In this document: piece by piece, positions 49,763 through 62,193 of the stretch
Layout of the letters: every line of letters begins with the position of its first letter
Numbering within the stretch: the first letter of the stretch is position 1
From: Cadophora sp. MPI-SDFR-AT-0126
Lineage: Eukaryota; Ascomycota; Leotiomycetes; Helotiales; Ploettnerulaceae
DNA length: 64,000 nucleotides
Assembly (NCBI GenBank): GCA_020747065.1
Contig: JAGMVK010000026.1
Location: forward strand, 496,001-560,000
Direction of reading: 5' to 3'
Translations under genes and position numbers: made by a program
The notes under the pieces: model-generated
What the model was told of the DNA's origin: nothing
The model's database searches: none
The model's input: only the letters and a program-made list of their open reading frames with translations

Positions 49763-51618
49763 AGCTCAGTCAGTACGTCGTATATCGGAAATTGTTGATG
49801 CCGAAGTGAGAGATTGAAATCGAGGAGCTATTCTCAAGAACGGGACTTTCACCGCGTGTCGTTGATGAGGCTGAGCACGAAAACCTCATGATTGATGCCC
49901 GACAGAATCCTCGATTGGTGCCACCTAGCGATCAAGTTAGGGTTGAGAGAAAGCAGCACTTGCAGCATGCACAGCAGTAGCGGGCACGGTTCTGCAAGGC
50001 TACTGGATGAGGGAAGAGATGCTATAGTGTTCCGGATCTGCAAGCATACTGCTGCCAACACATTGTGGAATAAAGCGACAGCTTATTATCTCTGCAGCTC
50101 CCCGGAAATTCTTGAGGTCTGCATATGTGCTGGCCCAAAGAATCTCATGAAGCTTCTCGGGCACTTCGATGGTGACACTGTCGCCTCACTTTACAGAGCA
50201 GCGATCGACTGCGGAGACTGGCCCAAAAGGGCACTCGGGCATGCCCAAGCAGAATCCAAGCAAGCATTTTCCAATACGGCAATCACACTCGTCGATCGCA
50301 ACCGCTCGCACAGTCAGGCCAGCATTCGCTGGGTCACTGAATGTCGCATCACGTGACTAATGAGACGCCTCCATAATTGTATGCTTTATACTTTGGTAGG
50401 GCTTTGAACTACATACCAATGAAGGGTGTAGGAAGCAAGCTAGAGAAATTATAACTTATTGTTTTGCAGGGAACAGAATGAAGGGAGAAAAATCAGTTCG
50501 TTCCAAAAATCTCGTCAAGTGTGTTTTATCTGTGTCCATCACCGATATCGTGGTGTGGGAGGAGATGATCAGGGGTACTGAGGCCCAACCAGTTACAGAT
50601 CAGGCCTCACTGAAGGCTGAGCACCAACGAAAAGCCATCGCAAATTGGTTCTGCCGCAGCTTGGCGGAGTGGTATCGCTGCCCAGCAATATTTTGAGAGT
50701 ATGTTCACCCTGATCGATTGATGTGCCTCCATCTCAGAAGACAAAATCGCTGCATCTTTTTAGCGTGGAAACACTTTTGGCACTGTGTTCGGATTGTTCT
50801 AATGAGGTGCTTGCTTTGTCTTAACTTTTCTGCCGGTATCCTGGAAGTCGCGTGCCATTTATGGCTTGTACCAACGCCGGGTGCAGTGGCTGGCTGGCTA
50901 TTGCGAAGTGTCGCACTTTTTCGAACAGGATGGACAATTCACACCACAGTCCTTTATTGAACGCGAGACTAATTCTTATATCATTCCTCTAGGAAGCCTT
51001 GCTGAATCAGTCAAAGCAGGTGGAATGGATTTCAACGGGATGGAAAGCTGCAATGCTCAAGCTGGGCTTTGTAATTTGGGAAGGCTTTCACTCAGGCTGT
51101 CTAGCTGACCCGTCTACCGTCCCGAAACCCTGCTTTGGCTGTCTATCTAACTATATCGGCTCATCGAAATCCTGGTCAACCCAGCATCGCCGCCACCAGA
51201 GATGGCGGAGGCAAAGACGCGAGAGGCTCACCAGTCATGGTCGGGGTCGTGGAATGCTCCCTTACATAAACGCTCTCTATCCTTGACCCTCACTCCAGCA
51301 GACCTGTCAAACTTTTCTAATTGTCGTCTGTACATTTTTCGGTAGCTAAACGCCCTCCAGCCCTCCATACAGACTGACAATGTCAACATACTTTATTCAT
51401 CAACCATACGAATTTGGTTGATATTCAGCGTTTGGTACAGCGCTCTGAACTCAGCCTCACCAAGACCACGCTTTTCATTGTCATTCGGCCCTGCTGATCC
51501 TTTCGCTCAACGCGGGTCTTGTCGGCTCTTGTTCACCTCCCGAACAAACCATTTGAGGCTACCATTTAACACTTTTTTCTCCATCCAGGAGCTTCATTGA
51601 CTTCTAGCTCGCTGGGAG
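49763..51618. other. divergent intergenic region
   Basis: About 1.85 kb between the DUF6594 gene and the retropepsin-like gene. A 154-codon plus frame at 49892-50356 shows no known features and was not accepted. The last 350 bp are a plausible promoter. Confidence 0.45.
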
Positions 51619-52903
51619 ATGGCCGACGATACAAATACCCCACCACCTGTCAAGCCAACACACAGAGGAGCAAGGACATTTACATTTATCTCTTCAGGCC
51701 ATTCCAGCCGGCCTGCACCTGAGGACGGTGACTCTTGGCCAGGCCATGCTTTGAAACACGGTGCTACAATGCCTCCTTTAGGCAGGATTACTTCGAGCGG
51801 AACGAATACATCACAGCAGTTCGTTAAAGTAGAATCGTCCCCAGAATTTTCGCAAAATGGCGTTTCACGATTTCGAAGCATGCTTTCCCAGTTCGGTCTT
51901 CCCAAAGTTCCGGGATTAGGATCTTTAACCATGAACTTGCCTACGATCGGTCTGCCACCGCTTGTCTATCCGGCATTCGGACTAGGTATGCCGACAGTTG
52001 AGGTATGAGCCCTTGTTATAGTCAATTACAGCAGCAAAAATTAACGGAGACTAGGCTCCACCCTGGCTCCCAGACATCGAGGTGAAATCGAAATACAAAA
52101 AGAATCCCTTCGGTCGCAAGAAATGGAAGCAGATGCGCGCTGTGTTGGACACTGGCTGCACCGCAGGTAACTGGGTTTCCTTGGACACGCTTGACGATCT
52201 TGGAATCAAGGAATACCACAAACTACCTCTCAGTGAGATAGAGAATCTGGGGGCTCAAACACTCCAAGGTGCCTCGTTGATACCAGTTGGGGTGGTAAAT
52301 CTCAGATGGCGCGGAGTGCCGGGGCCAAATTCCCGCGGCAATTGCTCTCGAGACTTCAAGATGCGCTTCATGGTCCTAGGTATGCAGTCAGCCCCATTCA
52401 AGATTGTGATTGGAAGCGAATCACTATGGAAATATGGTATTTTGCAGGCGCCAACATTCATGGCCAAAGGCCATCGTGATATTGTGGTATTACCTACTCA
52501 AAAAGAACCTACCGGAGCCAGCAGTAAGTTCAGATCGCCTCAGGCCAGTCTCTGAACTTGTGCTGAATAATGTTTAGAGCCGTCACATGGAGAGAGAAAG
52601 GCTGCGAACGAGAAGTTGAAAGCCGAGAAATTGAAGAAGGAGGGAGATCAGAAGCTAAAAGAAGCAGAGAAAGACAAAGAGAAGGATGACATAAAGGACA
52701 ACGCACAGAAGACGAGTTCCTCCACTACCATACTGAAAAGTAATACCGCAACAACGTCCAAGCATAGCCAGAATGGCCCCGCACTCATTAGAACAGACAG
52801 TCATCACAGCCTCGAGTCCGCCAAAAGTGAAGGAGACAATGCACTCGAACGTGTCCAAACTTTGACGGGTGATAGCAGGAAAGTTGTTCGCGGCGCCACC
52901 TGA
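51619..52903 (+). CDS. retropepsin-like aspartyl protease-fold protein
   Basis: Three exons (51619-52002, 52055-52523, 52578-52903) give 392 residues. Residues 155-260 look like a single retropepsin-type domain. The active-site loop is MRAVLDTGCTAGNWVS (DTG at 160-162). Beta-strand segments SLIPVGVVNLRW and MRFMVLGMQ follow, then the late hydrophobic-Gly motif FKIVIGSESLWKYGI (about 243-257). Retropepsins act as dimers through one DTG per chain. No reverse transcriptase, integrase or gag-like region is nearby, so this is not an intact retroelement. The N-terminal 130 residues are Pro/Ser/Thr rich and disordered. The C-terminal 110 residues are highly charged (KLKAEKLKKEGDQKLKEAEK), then Ser/Thr rich. 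Protease activity is inferred only. Confidence 0.72.
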
Positions 52904-53632
52904 GCTGTTGCCTTTGACCAATAATGAAACCTCATACAAGAAGCATCAATCTCTCAGTATGCATGGGTTTTAGTAAGATATCTTTCTCCACTGACAACCT
53001 ATACACCCGTGCTGACATCGTAGGATCTGTTAAGTTGTACCACTTGTCGGCTTGACGAAACGGACTACATAGATCTAGTTCGCTCGCATTCCAGTACTTG
53101 TGATACAGAAAAAGGGGAACGGACTTTCGTTTCGACCTTGGTAGCGACTGCATCAACGAGTTCCACCGTACAGCTCACCACAATGTACGTTAGTATAACA
53201 GTTTGAGTTGCTGTGATTTTGTCATGTGGCCTCCGGCTGCGATGACTCGATGTTGGTACCAGGAGCTGGTGGTCGGAGAGGAAGATGGGTACGCCGTGTT
53301 ACGGCCGGGAAATTGCGATTCTGGATAATCAGGGACGGTAGCTTAGTATCGCGGGCCAATTTTGGCAAGCTGGTTGAGTTTAGGTCTCGTGCCAGACGTG
53401 TATACCTCGCTGTTCTGAGGCAACTAGTTGTTTACACCGTAGCGATTGACGGGCGCCAAAGTTACGTAGCTGCGAAGCAGTCTCAGTAGTGACCAAACTG
53501 CACAAGTTGCTCAAGAAATACATTGCCTGTCAACATTTCATTAAAGCTGATCAGGCCATACCATCCATCCAAAATAAACATGCGGTAGCACACCACGTGG
53601 CACATAAAATACAGAAACTGGCATGAAAGATG
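52904..53632. other. convergent intergenic region
   Basis: 3' flank of the retropepsin-like gene and of the Hsp70-like gene. An 87-codon plus frame at 53226 is Arg-rich without features and was rejected. Confidence 0.5.
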
Positions 53633-56571
53633 CTAACTAGTCCCAGGCTCAAATGCCGCTGCAATACTGACGAGCGTAGTTTGGATGGTATTCTGTTCGA
53701 CCCGGCGACGCTTACTTGGGCTTCCCTCTGACCGGTCTGCATCTGCATCTGATAATGGCTGCACTGGCCACCGCGCCTCAATCCTAAGGTTTCTCTTCTC
53801 AATGATTGGCACAAGGTCGTATTCAACCCGGTAATGCGGTTTGCCCTTGACTACACCGTTTACGTCAGGCGCAGGTTTGATGAGTGAGATGTGCTTTTTA
53901 TCTTCGAGGAATGTCATTTTTGTGATGATTTTCCCCTCCAATTGGACGCCTAGGAAATTCGTAAGTACTCTATCATTGATTGATCGAAAGAAAGACATTG
54001 TTACCTTTGTTCTTCGGACTGTTCAATGTCTTATGCGACACTGCGACGGTATCTGAGACGTACAGCAACTCCTCACACAGCATTGACCTGTCTTTATTCT
54101 CTCTCAAAAATGTGTGATAGCACCTGATTGGCTCAAATTCATGGATTTCGTCAAGCTCTTGTCCCTGAGAGATAATTAGATTGAGCAATCACTCCCAATG
54201 AGTAAGTGGCATCTCGATACAAACTTTGATCATAAAGTAGTTGACGACGGAGACATATTTGTCACCGTCAATCTTATCAACAACAGGTAGCACCCGTCCA
54301 TGCCTCCTTTGGTCGTGTGGCTCTCGCCTGAGAAACCCATAGCTCGACTTCGCCACTCTCTCTGGTCCTTCTCTGTGGTTAAGGGATCGTAACACAGAGC
54401 CAGCAGAGATTGCAGCGACCCTGAGATTTTGATTAGTACGACAATGATATAGCCAGAACTTTACAACCGCACTTACGTTTTACGTTCATCTTCAATCAAT
54501 TTGATTGGGTAATTGAGCCCCTTCTCTCTTCCATAGTCCTTCAGACTTGTGTCGATAAAGCTTTTCAAGGAAGGAGCCTTAGCAAAGCCACCAAAAAGGA
54601 AGACCACCTGAGGCAAAACGTCAATGCAAAATTACAGTGCCTCTTGCGAATTGGTGTATACCTTGACTGGTCGTTCCTTCATTGCAGCAGCATCCAGCTG
54701 CGACTTCAAAACATTCCAAACTCTCATCAACAATTTGTCGAAAATGTCCTTGTAGTTTTTCCTAGCCAGCACCGTAAGAAATTTTTCGACGGTTCATGCA
54801 CAGTTCACTTACTCGTTCAATACCATTCGGTTTGCATCGAAGCCTTTGGCATTTGTGCCATGGAGGCCTCTGCTGATGTCGCTCTTCAGATTAGCTATCT
54901 CGTAAAATCCCAATGTCATCGGGCTTTGCGTCACATCTTTGTATCTCTTGTCTTTCATCTCAAATTCTTCTGACGCCTTCTCAACGATGTACTCCAGGGT
55001 GTACCCATTGTCGCATAAATAGGTTTCATCACGAAGTCTGTGTGCTGTGAATTGCTCGAATCTTCGGTTCAGATAATTGCCCCCACAGTTATCACCTAGC
55101 CATACTTTTAGTAACATTCCTATAGGGTCGATCTCCCAAGTCTTACCTCCAGGCGGAACAATCTGTTCACCCAGCCGCAACGGATAGTTGCGTCCCACCT
55201 GGTACGTGACTGCATCTACTGTACCACCACCACAATCCAAACTGGTGATAACATTTCCAGCCTGCGAAACAGTTTCAGATCATTCAGGTTACTTGAAGGC
55301 AGGAGACACTTACTACTACCTGCGCTTGACCTTGCGGGGGATTATGTAGAAGCCAATTGATGCCACATTCAGGCTCAGGTCCAATGAACAGATTGTCAAG
55401 ACTTCCCCCAATGATATGTCCGGACTTTTGCCTATTAGTCGACGTTCCGCTGTTGAAAAGTCAGCGCTGTCTGACACAGGAAACAAACATGTTGATTTTA
55501 AGCCGATTGACATATTACATTGCAAAACATGCCTCTAGACTTAGACTTAACAACAAGCGGTGCAGCAGCAGAGTAGTTTTGCGTACAAACCAGTGGCATG
55601 AATAGCAGCCTCCAAAGAGGTCTGCAAAATTCTCGAAGCTTCGGGAGACCAGATTGCGGGCGCCGCAATAGAGAATTTCACTGCCCAAGCATCACTATAA
55701 CCCTCATATATGACTAGCTGCTTTTTGGTGTGCTGCAGCAATCCCGTCAGATAGTCTATGATGATGTCTTGTACATCTCTCATGTCCGGCTCAGACTCCT
55801 TGCCATATTTTCGGATGATCTTTCGACGTAAGAGCTTGTTGATCTGGACTCGCATATGGTTCCTACTATTTTCGGTGTACGAAGAACTAAGGAGTAACAA
55901 TTTGGGTCTTTTGACGATGAGGGACGTATCTCGATTGTGGCAGTACTGCATTTTCTGGAATGAGACAGAATAGCCCCAGAGAAAATCCTTTGATCTATCA
56001 CGGTCTTTGACAAGCGCATCATTATCAATCAGGTCTGGTCCTTCGTGTCCTTCCTCGGAACCGTAGGTCTCATTGAGATAGTCGGAAGGAGCAAAGCCGC
56101 CGGGGGCTGACTTATTTGGGTAGAGGATCTTGTCAGCTCCCCATGAATCGGGAGAGTCGAATTGACGGTATGGGGATCTCCGTCGCAATGGACTTGATGG
56201 GCTGAAGATTGGTTATCTTATGGTTAGTAAGTTTCTCACCAATGTAACGAGGATAGAGAAGAACCGCATGATGACTCACTACCAGCTCTCGGTCGGAACT
56301 TGTTCTGCAAAGCCACTGGGCTCATCCGGCCACTGATTGACCAAAAGTCAGTGATTGCCCTCTCAATCTTTCACGTTCAGGGATGGAAATGGATTTATTT
56401 GCCACATACGTTCTTGATTGTTATCACGTCCACAATCACTCCTGGTTGAAAAGATTCCTCATCTTCATCTCCATCACGGACCGTGTACGATACGCTCGAA
56501 AAAGTCGTACCATAGTCGATACCAATCCTGACGCATTTTTGTGGTGTCTGTTTTCTGGGCTTGTGTGGCAT
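53633..56571 (-). CDS. Hsp70-like actin-fold ATPase (HSPA12-like fungal family)
   Basis: Ten exons fit in phase: 56571-56410, 56332-56283, 56201-55587, 55449-55314, 55261-54813, 54761-54662, 54607-54477, 54420-54225, 54164-54005, 53949-53633 (771 residues). Nucleotide-fold motifs are in order: phosphate 1 IGIDYGTTFSSVSY (residues 16-29), LFIGPEPECGINWL (the EPEAA-like segment), phosphate 2 SLDCGGGTVDAVTY near 330, and the adenosine loop VVFLFGGFAKAPSL near 505. The canonical Hsp70 substrate-binding domain is not recognised; the C-terminal 250 residues are divergent. Fungal genomes carry many such proteins and their role is mostly unknown. The ATG at 56571 is chosen because the longer open frame upstream has no ATG. 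A basic SKRRRVEQ near the C-terminus could be a nuclear signal. Confidence 0.88.
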
Positions 56572-57369
56572 CTTTTCGAGGAGTAGATTACCCTTAGTTC
56601 GTCTTGGTGTTTCACTGCCTGTGCCTCTCAATGTTGGACGACTGTTAAGTGTAGGAGAGCGTCTCTCACGTCTGGCAACCGCAGATAATCCAGCTCTGAA
56701 GTCCTGGCCTGATCTGGACGTTTGTTAAGAAATCCTCACCATTCTGTGTCTGATTGGGAAACTCTGAGGGTAGAGGGATTGATGTGTTCTGTTGGCCACA
56801 GGTACGCGGATTCGTCTGGCAAATGTCAAAGTTTGCGTCGATTGACAACAATGTTCTCCAAAACCTAAGGTTCGGCTCGAAAATCGAAGTGCAAACGGCG
56901 ACGACAGCATGGCAGATAACGGAGCAGCTGGTGCCGGGGTTGTTCTGTAGGATGCCGCTGCTGTGCCGCGGGGCTTGATTTCTGGTTAAGTTGTACAATT
57001 CTATTGGAGGCAAGCCATTTCTAAGCGAGAAAAAACAAACTTTGAATGAACCAACATGTTGGTGATTCAGTCAATGCGCATGCACTCCGCCGTGCAGACT
57101 CCATACAGTACCCTGCACGCTTAATATGGCTGGGCTGATCACCAAAACCAACATTCAATTGTCTTATATCGGGCCGGTTCGGTGAACCTCCGTACGAAAG
57201 ATCCATGCCACTACTCCCCACCCATTACAAACTGCTAAGCGCCCTGTCCTCAGCGTCGCTGGCTCATCAATCCCCCACTTCGTGTGTGGCATCTAACAGA
57301 CATCTTCGATTGAGGTAGTTCCTCATCCTTCAATCTAGCATTGTCGACGGACTGAGCCTCATCGACAGA
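56572..57369. other. divergent promoter region
   Basis: About 0.8 kb shared by the Hsp70-like gene (minus) and the C2H2 gene (plus). A 115-codon minus frame here was rejected for lack of features. Confidence 0.5.
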
Positions 57370-60300
57370 ATGGCAACTGCATCTTCCCCTACCAAAGTAT
57401 GGGACAAGGACGACGTGATCGCTCTTGTTGTGTGGCTAGATGTCTGTAGACAATGCGAGGAGGACATAAAATACGAGCAAACCATCACTGATCATTTGTT
57501 CAACACCCGGAAGAAGTCATTTACCTACAGTCAGGTACGAAGCAAGCTTCAAACTCTAGCCAGATCAAATCATCTGCTATGGGAGACCAAAACTTCCAAA
57601 ACAATGGCCTTGCATCACATTCTTCGCCGGGGATCTTCTCTTCTTTTCCCGCGACTGGAGAAAACTTGCATTGGCCCAGAGCAGTTGCAACAGAGAGTGG
57701 ACAACTGTCTCATCGAAAATAATCTTCACAAATCAACCAACATGACAGGGGCCTTGGTCATCGAAGTAGGCTCCTCTATCTTATGATCCTTATACAAGCT
57801 AGCAACCACTTGCTAAATGATTTGGTGTACTCGCAGAACCAAAGTCAGGACGCTCAACTTCCAACAACACGACATAAAACAATCGCAGACCGAACGTCAG
57901 AAAACGGGCCAGCCGATTCTTTGGAAGGGCAAGACCATGCCAGTTTCCATCATCCAGACCATGATTCAGCGCAGTATTCTACTGGCCGGGAAGTGATCCC
58001 TCAGATCGAAGAACCCCTTCCCAGGAGTGAAACCTTGAAAACGGGTCTCAACATAACTTCAACACTCCAGGAACGGTGGGAAAAGGAGATGGAAGCTCTT
58101 CTTGCTAAGAACGTCGAACTACAAGAGAAGAATAGAAGGTTAGGGGACCTTCTCCAGCTGGCCGAAAATGCCCAAGAGCTTCGTGGGCAGACTTCCAAAG
58201 ACCCCCAAGAAGGGCTAATACACATTCATATCGCCATGATATACGAACAGCAACAAAAAATCACAAGTCTACAAGTGCAGGTGCCAAAACTCGCACGCAT
58301 TCCAACTCAAGCCCTACATCTACCTCAAGGAAAACTCGACGGTACAATGCAAACACTCGGCTCGGAAATTGAATCACTATTGCATGGCACAAACTGTTTT
58401 CATCTGCAAGCTCCGGAGTTTCCAGAATCTTGTGATCTCGGGTTACTACTTCAGTCTTTTAAGATCGAATCAAACCTCGACTGCACATTGAAATCGTTTC
58501 TGGAAAGCTGGGTTTCTGAATATGGGCTTCCTGCAACGATGAGAACACTTGCTTTGGCTGCGCTAAGGGATTGGGTCTTCGCTAGCGACTTTCCGGATTA
58601 CGGAGGCAATGGTGCATCATCTGTTTTGCTCAATTCATATAGAGACATTATATATAATTTAGGTAAGATGCAATACCGGTCCATGGATGCGAGATGTACG
58701 TTATGCTGACATATGAGAGGTGACTGGAATACATCCCGAAATTATGATATTGCTGCCTATTCCCAGATGTTTAACAGCGAACAATTTACCTTGATGATCC
58801 TGCCTCTCAGAGCAACACAGCTCGCCGATCGCTTTATGAAGGCAATAGATGGTGTTTTATGTTCCAAGTCAGTCGAACAATACCTTCAGCCCCAGTCTCA
58901 AAAAAGGGTTAAGGACCTGCACTCTCGGCTGGTTGAGATCTTCAAAGCCAGCTTGGATCTCAAAGCACATACTGTCGTTACCGACAACGAATATTTGTTT
59001 ATGGTCCATCCTATGGGGACTCCATTCACTCATACCACACAGCCTGGCGACTCTTCGAATCGTTCTGAAACACGTACCTCTACCACATCGTGGCTGCACG
59101 CATCTTTCAGAGTATACCCCGCTAAACCACCGAACATAAATAATCGCAAATCAGATGCTATTGTTCAGACAACCAACTTTATGCTCAAAGAGGGGGAAAC
59201 ACGACACAATTGCCTAGTGGAAAAACATATTGCTGTCAGGAAATCCGAGCGTGGTGCCATTGGATCAGGACAGCGGTCGCTTGGGAAGAGACCACTACCA
59301 TCTGATTTCCAAAATCCGAGACCGCACAAAAGAAGATCACCTCTTCCACGGGACTCGATAGATCTATCAGATGGTACACAGGCTGGTAGTCATCTCAATG
59401 GCCCTGACGTGGTTTCACGAACTTGCGATTGTGGGGAAATTCTTGCCACTATCCATGGCTACCAAAGACATCGAGCTAAGAGTGAGTCCGCAAAGCCAGA
59501 AGTGATCGAAAGCTTAGAGCTGACCATGTTTCTAGATTCATGCCGCCGTTGCAACTCTTGTGGGAAAAAATTTGGCAGCAATCGTCAATCTGACTTGTGG
59601 AAACACCTTCGAACGCAGCATCCTGAATCTGAACAGACCAAAAGGCTATCTATACAAGATTTCGCTCAGCCCATCGCATTGACAACTGATCCAAAAGCCC
59701 AAGAACTACCTGATAAGGCACAATTTCGGTGTGACAAGTGTCCCAAAAGCTTCAGTCGTGGGGATACTCTTACCAAACACAAGAACGAACGTAAGAAAAA
59801 TCATTCCTGAAGACTCAAGTTCTCTTTACTAACCCCCACTCTCTTAGGACGATGCTCATGGTGCTATAAATGTAGTCGTGACTTTAGGTACGGTCGCCTT
59901 CTTCGTGAACACCAAGAAGTAGAGCATAAGCCATCCAACCACAACGTTGTGCCGAGTCGCACGGCGTCGACTTTCCAAGCGAATAGTACACCAAAAACGA
60001 AGCTAGTCCATCAAAACAACAAGGGGGTTCGATCGCATCAATCGGAGAAAGGTAACCCTCCGCGTAATAGTAAAGCCATCTTACCATTACGCTGTTTAAA
60101 GTGTCCTGAAAGTCAACTCGAGGAATTTGCATCTCCGGGCGATCTTAAAAGGCACGAAAGGAGGATCCACCGAGAAGTTATCACTAAAGGCCGACCTCTC
60201 CCGGGATTAAGCTTCACTCCCAGTGCTTCGACCAGCCCAACCATTCGAGACACGGTTTCCCCCAACCCCGAAAGGCAGCTTCCGGCAGCTCAGACCGTAG

Positions 60301-60704
60301 AGGCGTCTATTGATGATACTGGCCTGGGCTTCACTCGACTGGCCAGTAAAGAGAGGGCTACGTATAGACAAAGGCAAGAATCCGATCGGAAGCCATCGCA
60401 TGCCTCTTCTCGAAAACAAGCACGGAGCCTTCAGGCAACATCTCGCTCTCCTTTGGGACTAGAACAACCCGCCGCCTTTGATGCAGTGTCTAGCAGCTGT
60501 ACTGTTGAAGACTCGGAGCGGGAAATTCCTAGTCAGGAGCATGAAGCGCTCGTAGAAGAACTTGAAATTGAGAAGCCCCATGAAGACAATGCTCAATCGC
60601 AAGTCCCAGAGCAACGGAGTTCTAGCCGACCAAAGTCGTCATTTTCTTCTTTGATCTCTGTTCAGATACCATTCAATAAGTCTCTCAGGAAAGGACTGGA
60701 GTGA
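57370..60704 (+). CDS. large C2H2 zinc finger protein
   Basis: Four exons (57370-57765, 57837-58662, 58720-59790, 59848-60704) give 1049 residues. The N-terminal module (residues about 8-70, VWDKDDVIALVVWLDVCRQ to KLQTLARSNHL) is helical and Trp/Arg-containing; I recall similar openings in other fungal regulators but cannot name a domain. A coiled coil follows (ALLAKNVELQEKNRRLGDLL). The middle is helical, then basic (KRPLPSDFQNPRPHKRRS). The C-terminal third has several Cys/His units: a degenerate CDCGEI with HRAK, CRRCNSCGKKF with HLRTQH, FRCDKCPKSFSRGDTLTKH, CSWCYKCSRDF with HQEVEH, and LRCLKCPE with HERRIH. The intron after GAAC splits two of these. It is probably nuclear; target unknown. 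Confidence 0.78.
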
Positions 60705-62193
60705 GCAGGGGCGGGAGCGGCGGAATTGCTAGCCGGTTGACTTCGTCGCTACCTGACAGAGCAGTAAGGATGACAGGAAGGAATTGCACATGTATCCAGA
60801 ATCTCTCATTGTAAAACTTGCTAACTTTATCCATGCAAATGATACTTTATAGATTTAATTAAAGACCCAATCCTGAATCCGAGGTGGGAATCATCTACAA
60901 TTCTGTCGCATCTGACTTTTAATTCCCTCACGATCTTCACCCTAACCGCTAAACAGAGACCCAAACGCCATCAAACCCACCAGCAAGACCCCTTTCCCCA
61001 CTGGCCGAATTCCCCGGGATCGTCTCCCAAATCAGAAGGTGTGGGTACAAGGGTTTCCGGTAGAGCAAGGGTTGGGATCCAAAGCTAATGCAGTATTTCT
61101 CCAGTGGCGTTCAGCTCCCCAGCTCCCGAATGAGGAGCAAACTTTCCTAGCTGATGATCATTTTTGACCCTTGTGAACATTTGTTACAAGCTCGCCCGTG
61201 GGGTGGGCGTTTTGTCAAACGTCCTCTCGTGTGCCACCTACTTCAATCTCATTCGGGGGGGGGAGTGAAATTTGTGACAACAAACAGAGCATCGATCTCT
61301 TTCCATCACATCGCATGTGACGTTCAAAAGTATTCGGATCCTTCGCCGTGTTACGGGAAGAACCCTATTTGAGAAGCGGGTGCTGCAGACTTGCATCCGA
61401 ACGTGCAGGCTACATATCCATGCATGACAATCTGGATCTGGAGCGGGTGGGCGCGGGGGTTGGATGCCGGTGTCAGCCACAATCTCTGTCATTTCTCAAA
61501 GCCGCGAAGCAAACATTCGACGACCAGGATGATAACATGGAAGTATGGCAGCATGGGAATGACCAGAAATCTACACGATGGAAGAAGGGCGTTGGAGCTT
61601 GGGGAAATATGAGGCGGTGGGAGTTCAGGGTCAAACATGGTCCCCAATTTTCGTGCCCAGTGTTGGCATCTGTCAGATCCGTGGACGTATGTGGATTTTG
61701 ACCGAGCTAGAGTTGGAGGTGATGGTAGCAGGTAGGACAAGTGAGATCACTGAACCAAGAGACAGAAGTTTGGGATGGAAGTGATTGAAATGTGCTATGA
61801 ACTACGAAAGGTCCCAGGTTCAGCCCGCCGACCCACTGATTACCTCGCCATGGCTACCAGAGATCGCAAGCGCTCAGCTCACTCTAGTCATCACCGATGG
61901 CGATGCAAGTCAGTGCAAGTCATTGAGAAAGGATGCTCGAAGTGGTACGCTATCGAAGTGGGGAACGATGCGGTAGCCACGATGTTCGAACACTTGCTTG
62001 AGAGAGTTGAAGAAGTTAGCAAGAGACCAGAAAGTCAAAATAGGGACTGTATACCTTTGCATTGGGATGAGATGGGTAGTTGTGGTCTGTTAGAGGCATC
62101 AAGCTTTCGCTATCACCCACACCCTACGCCACGGGAAGTCCAGACCATGTAGGGCGCCCTGTGCACAGTTAGTAATCACACACAATAGGGGAC
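60705..62193. other. convergent intergenic region
   Basis: About 1.5 kb between the C2H2 gene and the tail-anchored protein gene. Frames at 61348-61701 and 61775-62152 lack homology cues. No RNA or repeat is seen. Confidence 0.45.

Noticed and set aside
49892..50356. 154-codon plus frame between DUF6594 and retropepsin-like genes
   Set aside because: No domain, signal or compositional sign of coding; overlaps a divergent promoter region.
53226..53489. 87-codon Arg-rich plus frame
   Set aside because: It lies in the convergent spacer, with no family features and no promoter-like sequence before it.
56666..57013. 115-codon minus frame upstream of the Hsp70-like gene
   Set aside because: Cannot be spliced in phase to the Hsp70-like start with a good donor; probably promoter DNA.
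61348..62152. Two plus frames of 117 and 125 codons
   Set aside because: Overlapping frames on both strands and no homology cues; chance frames are likely.
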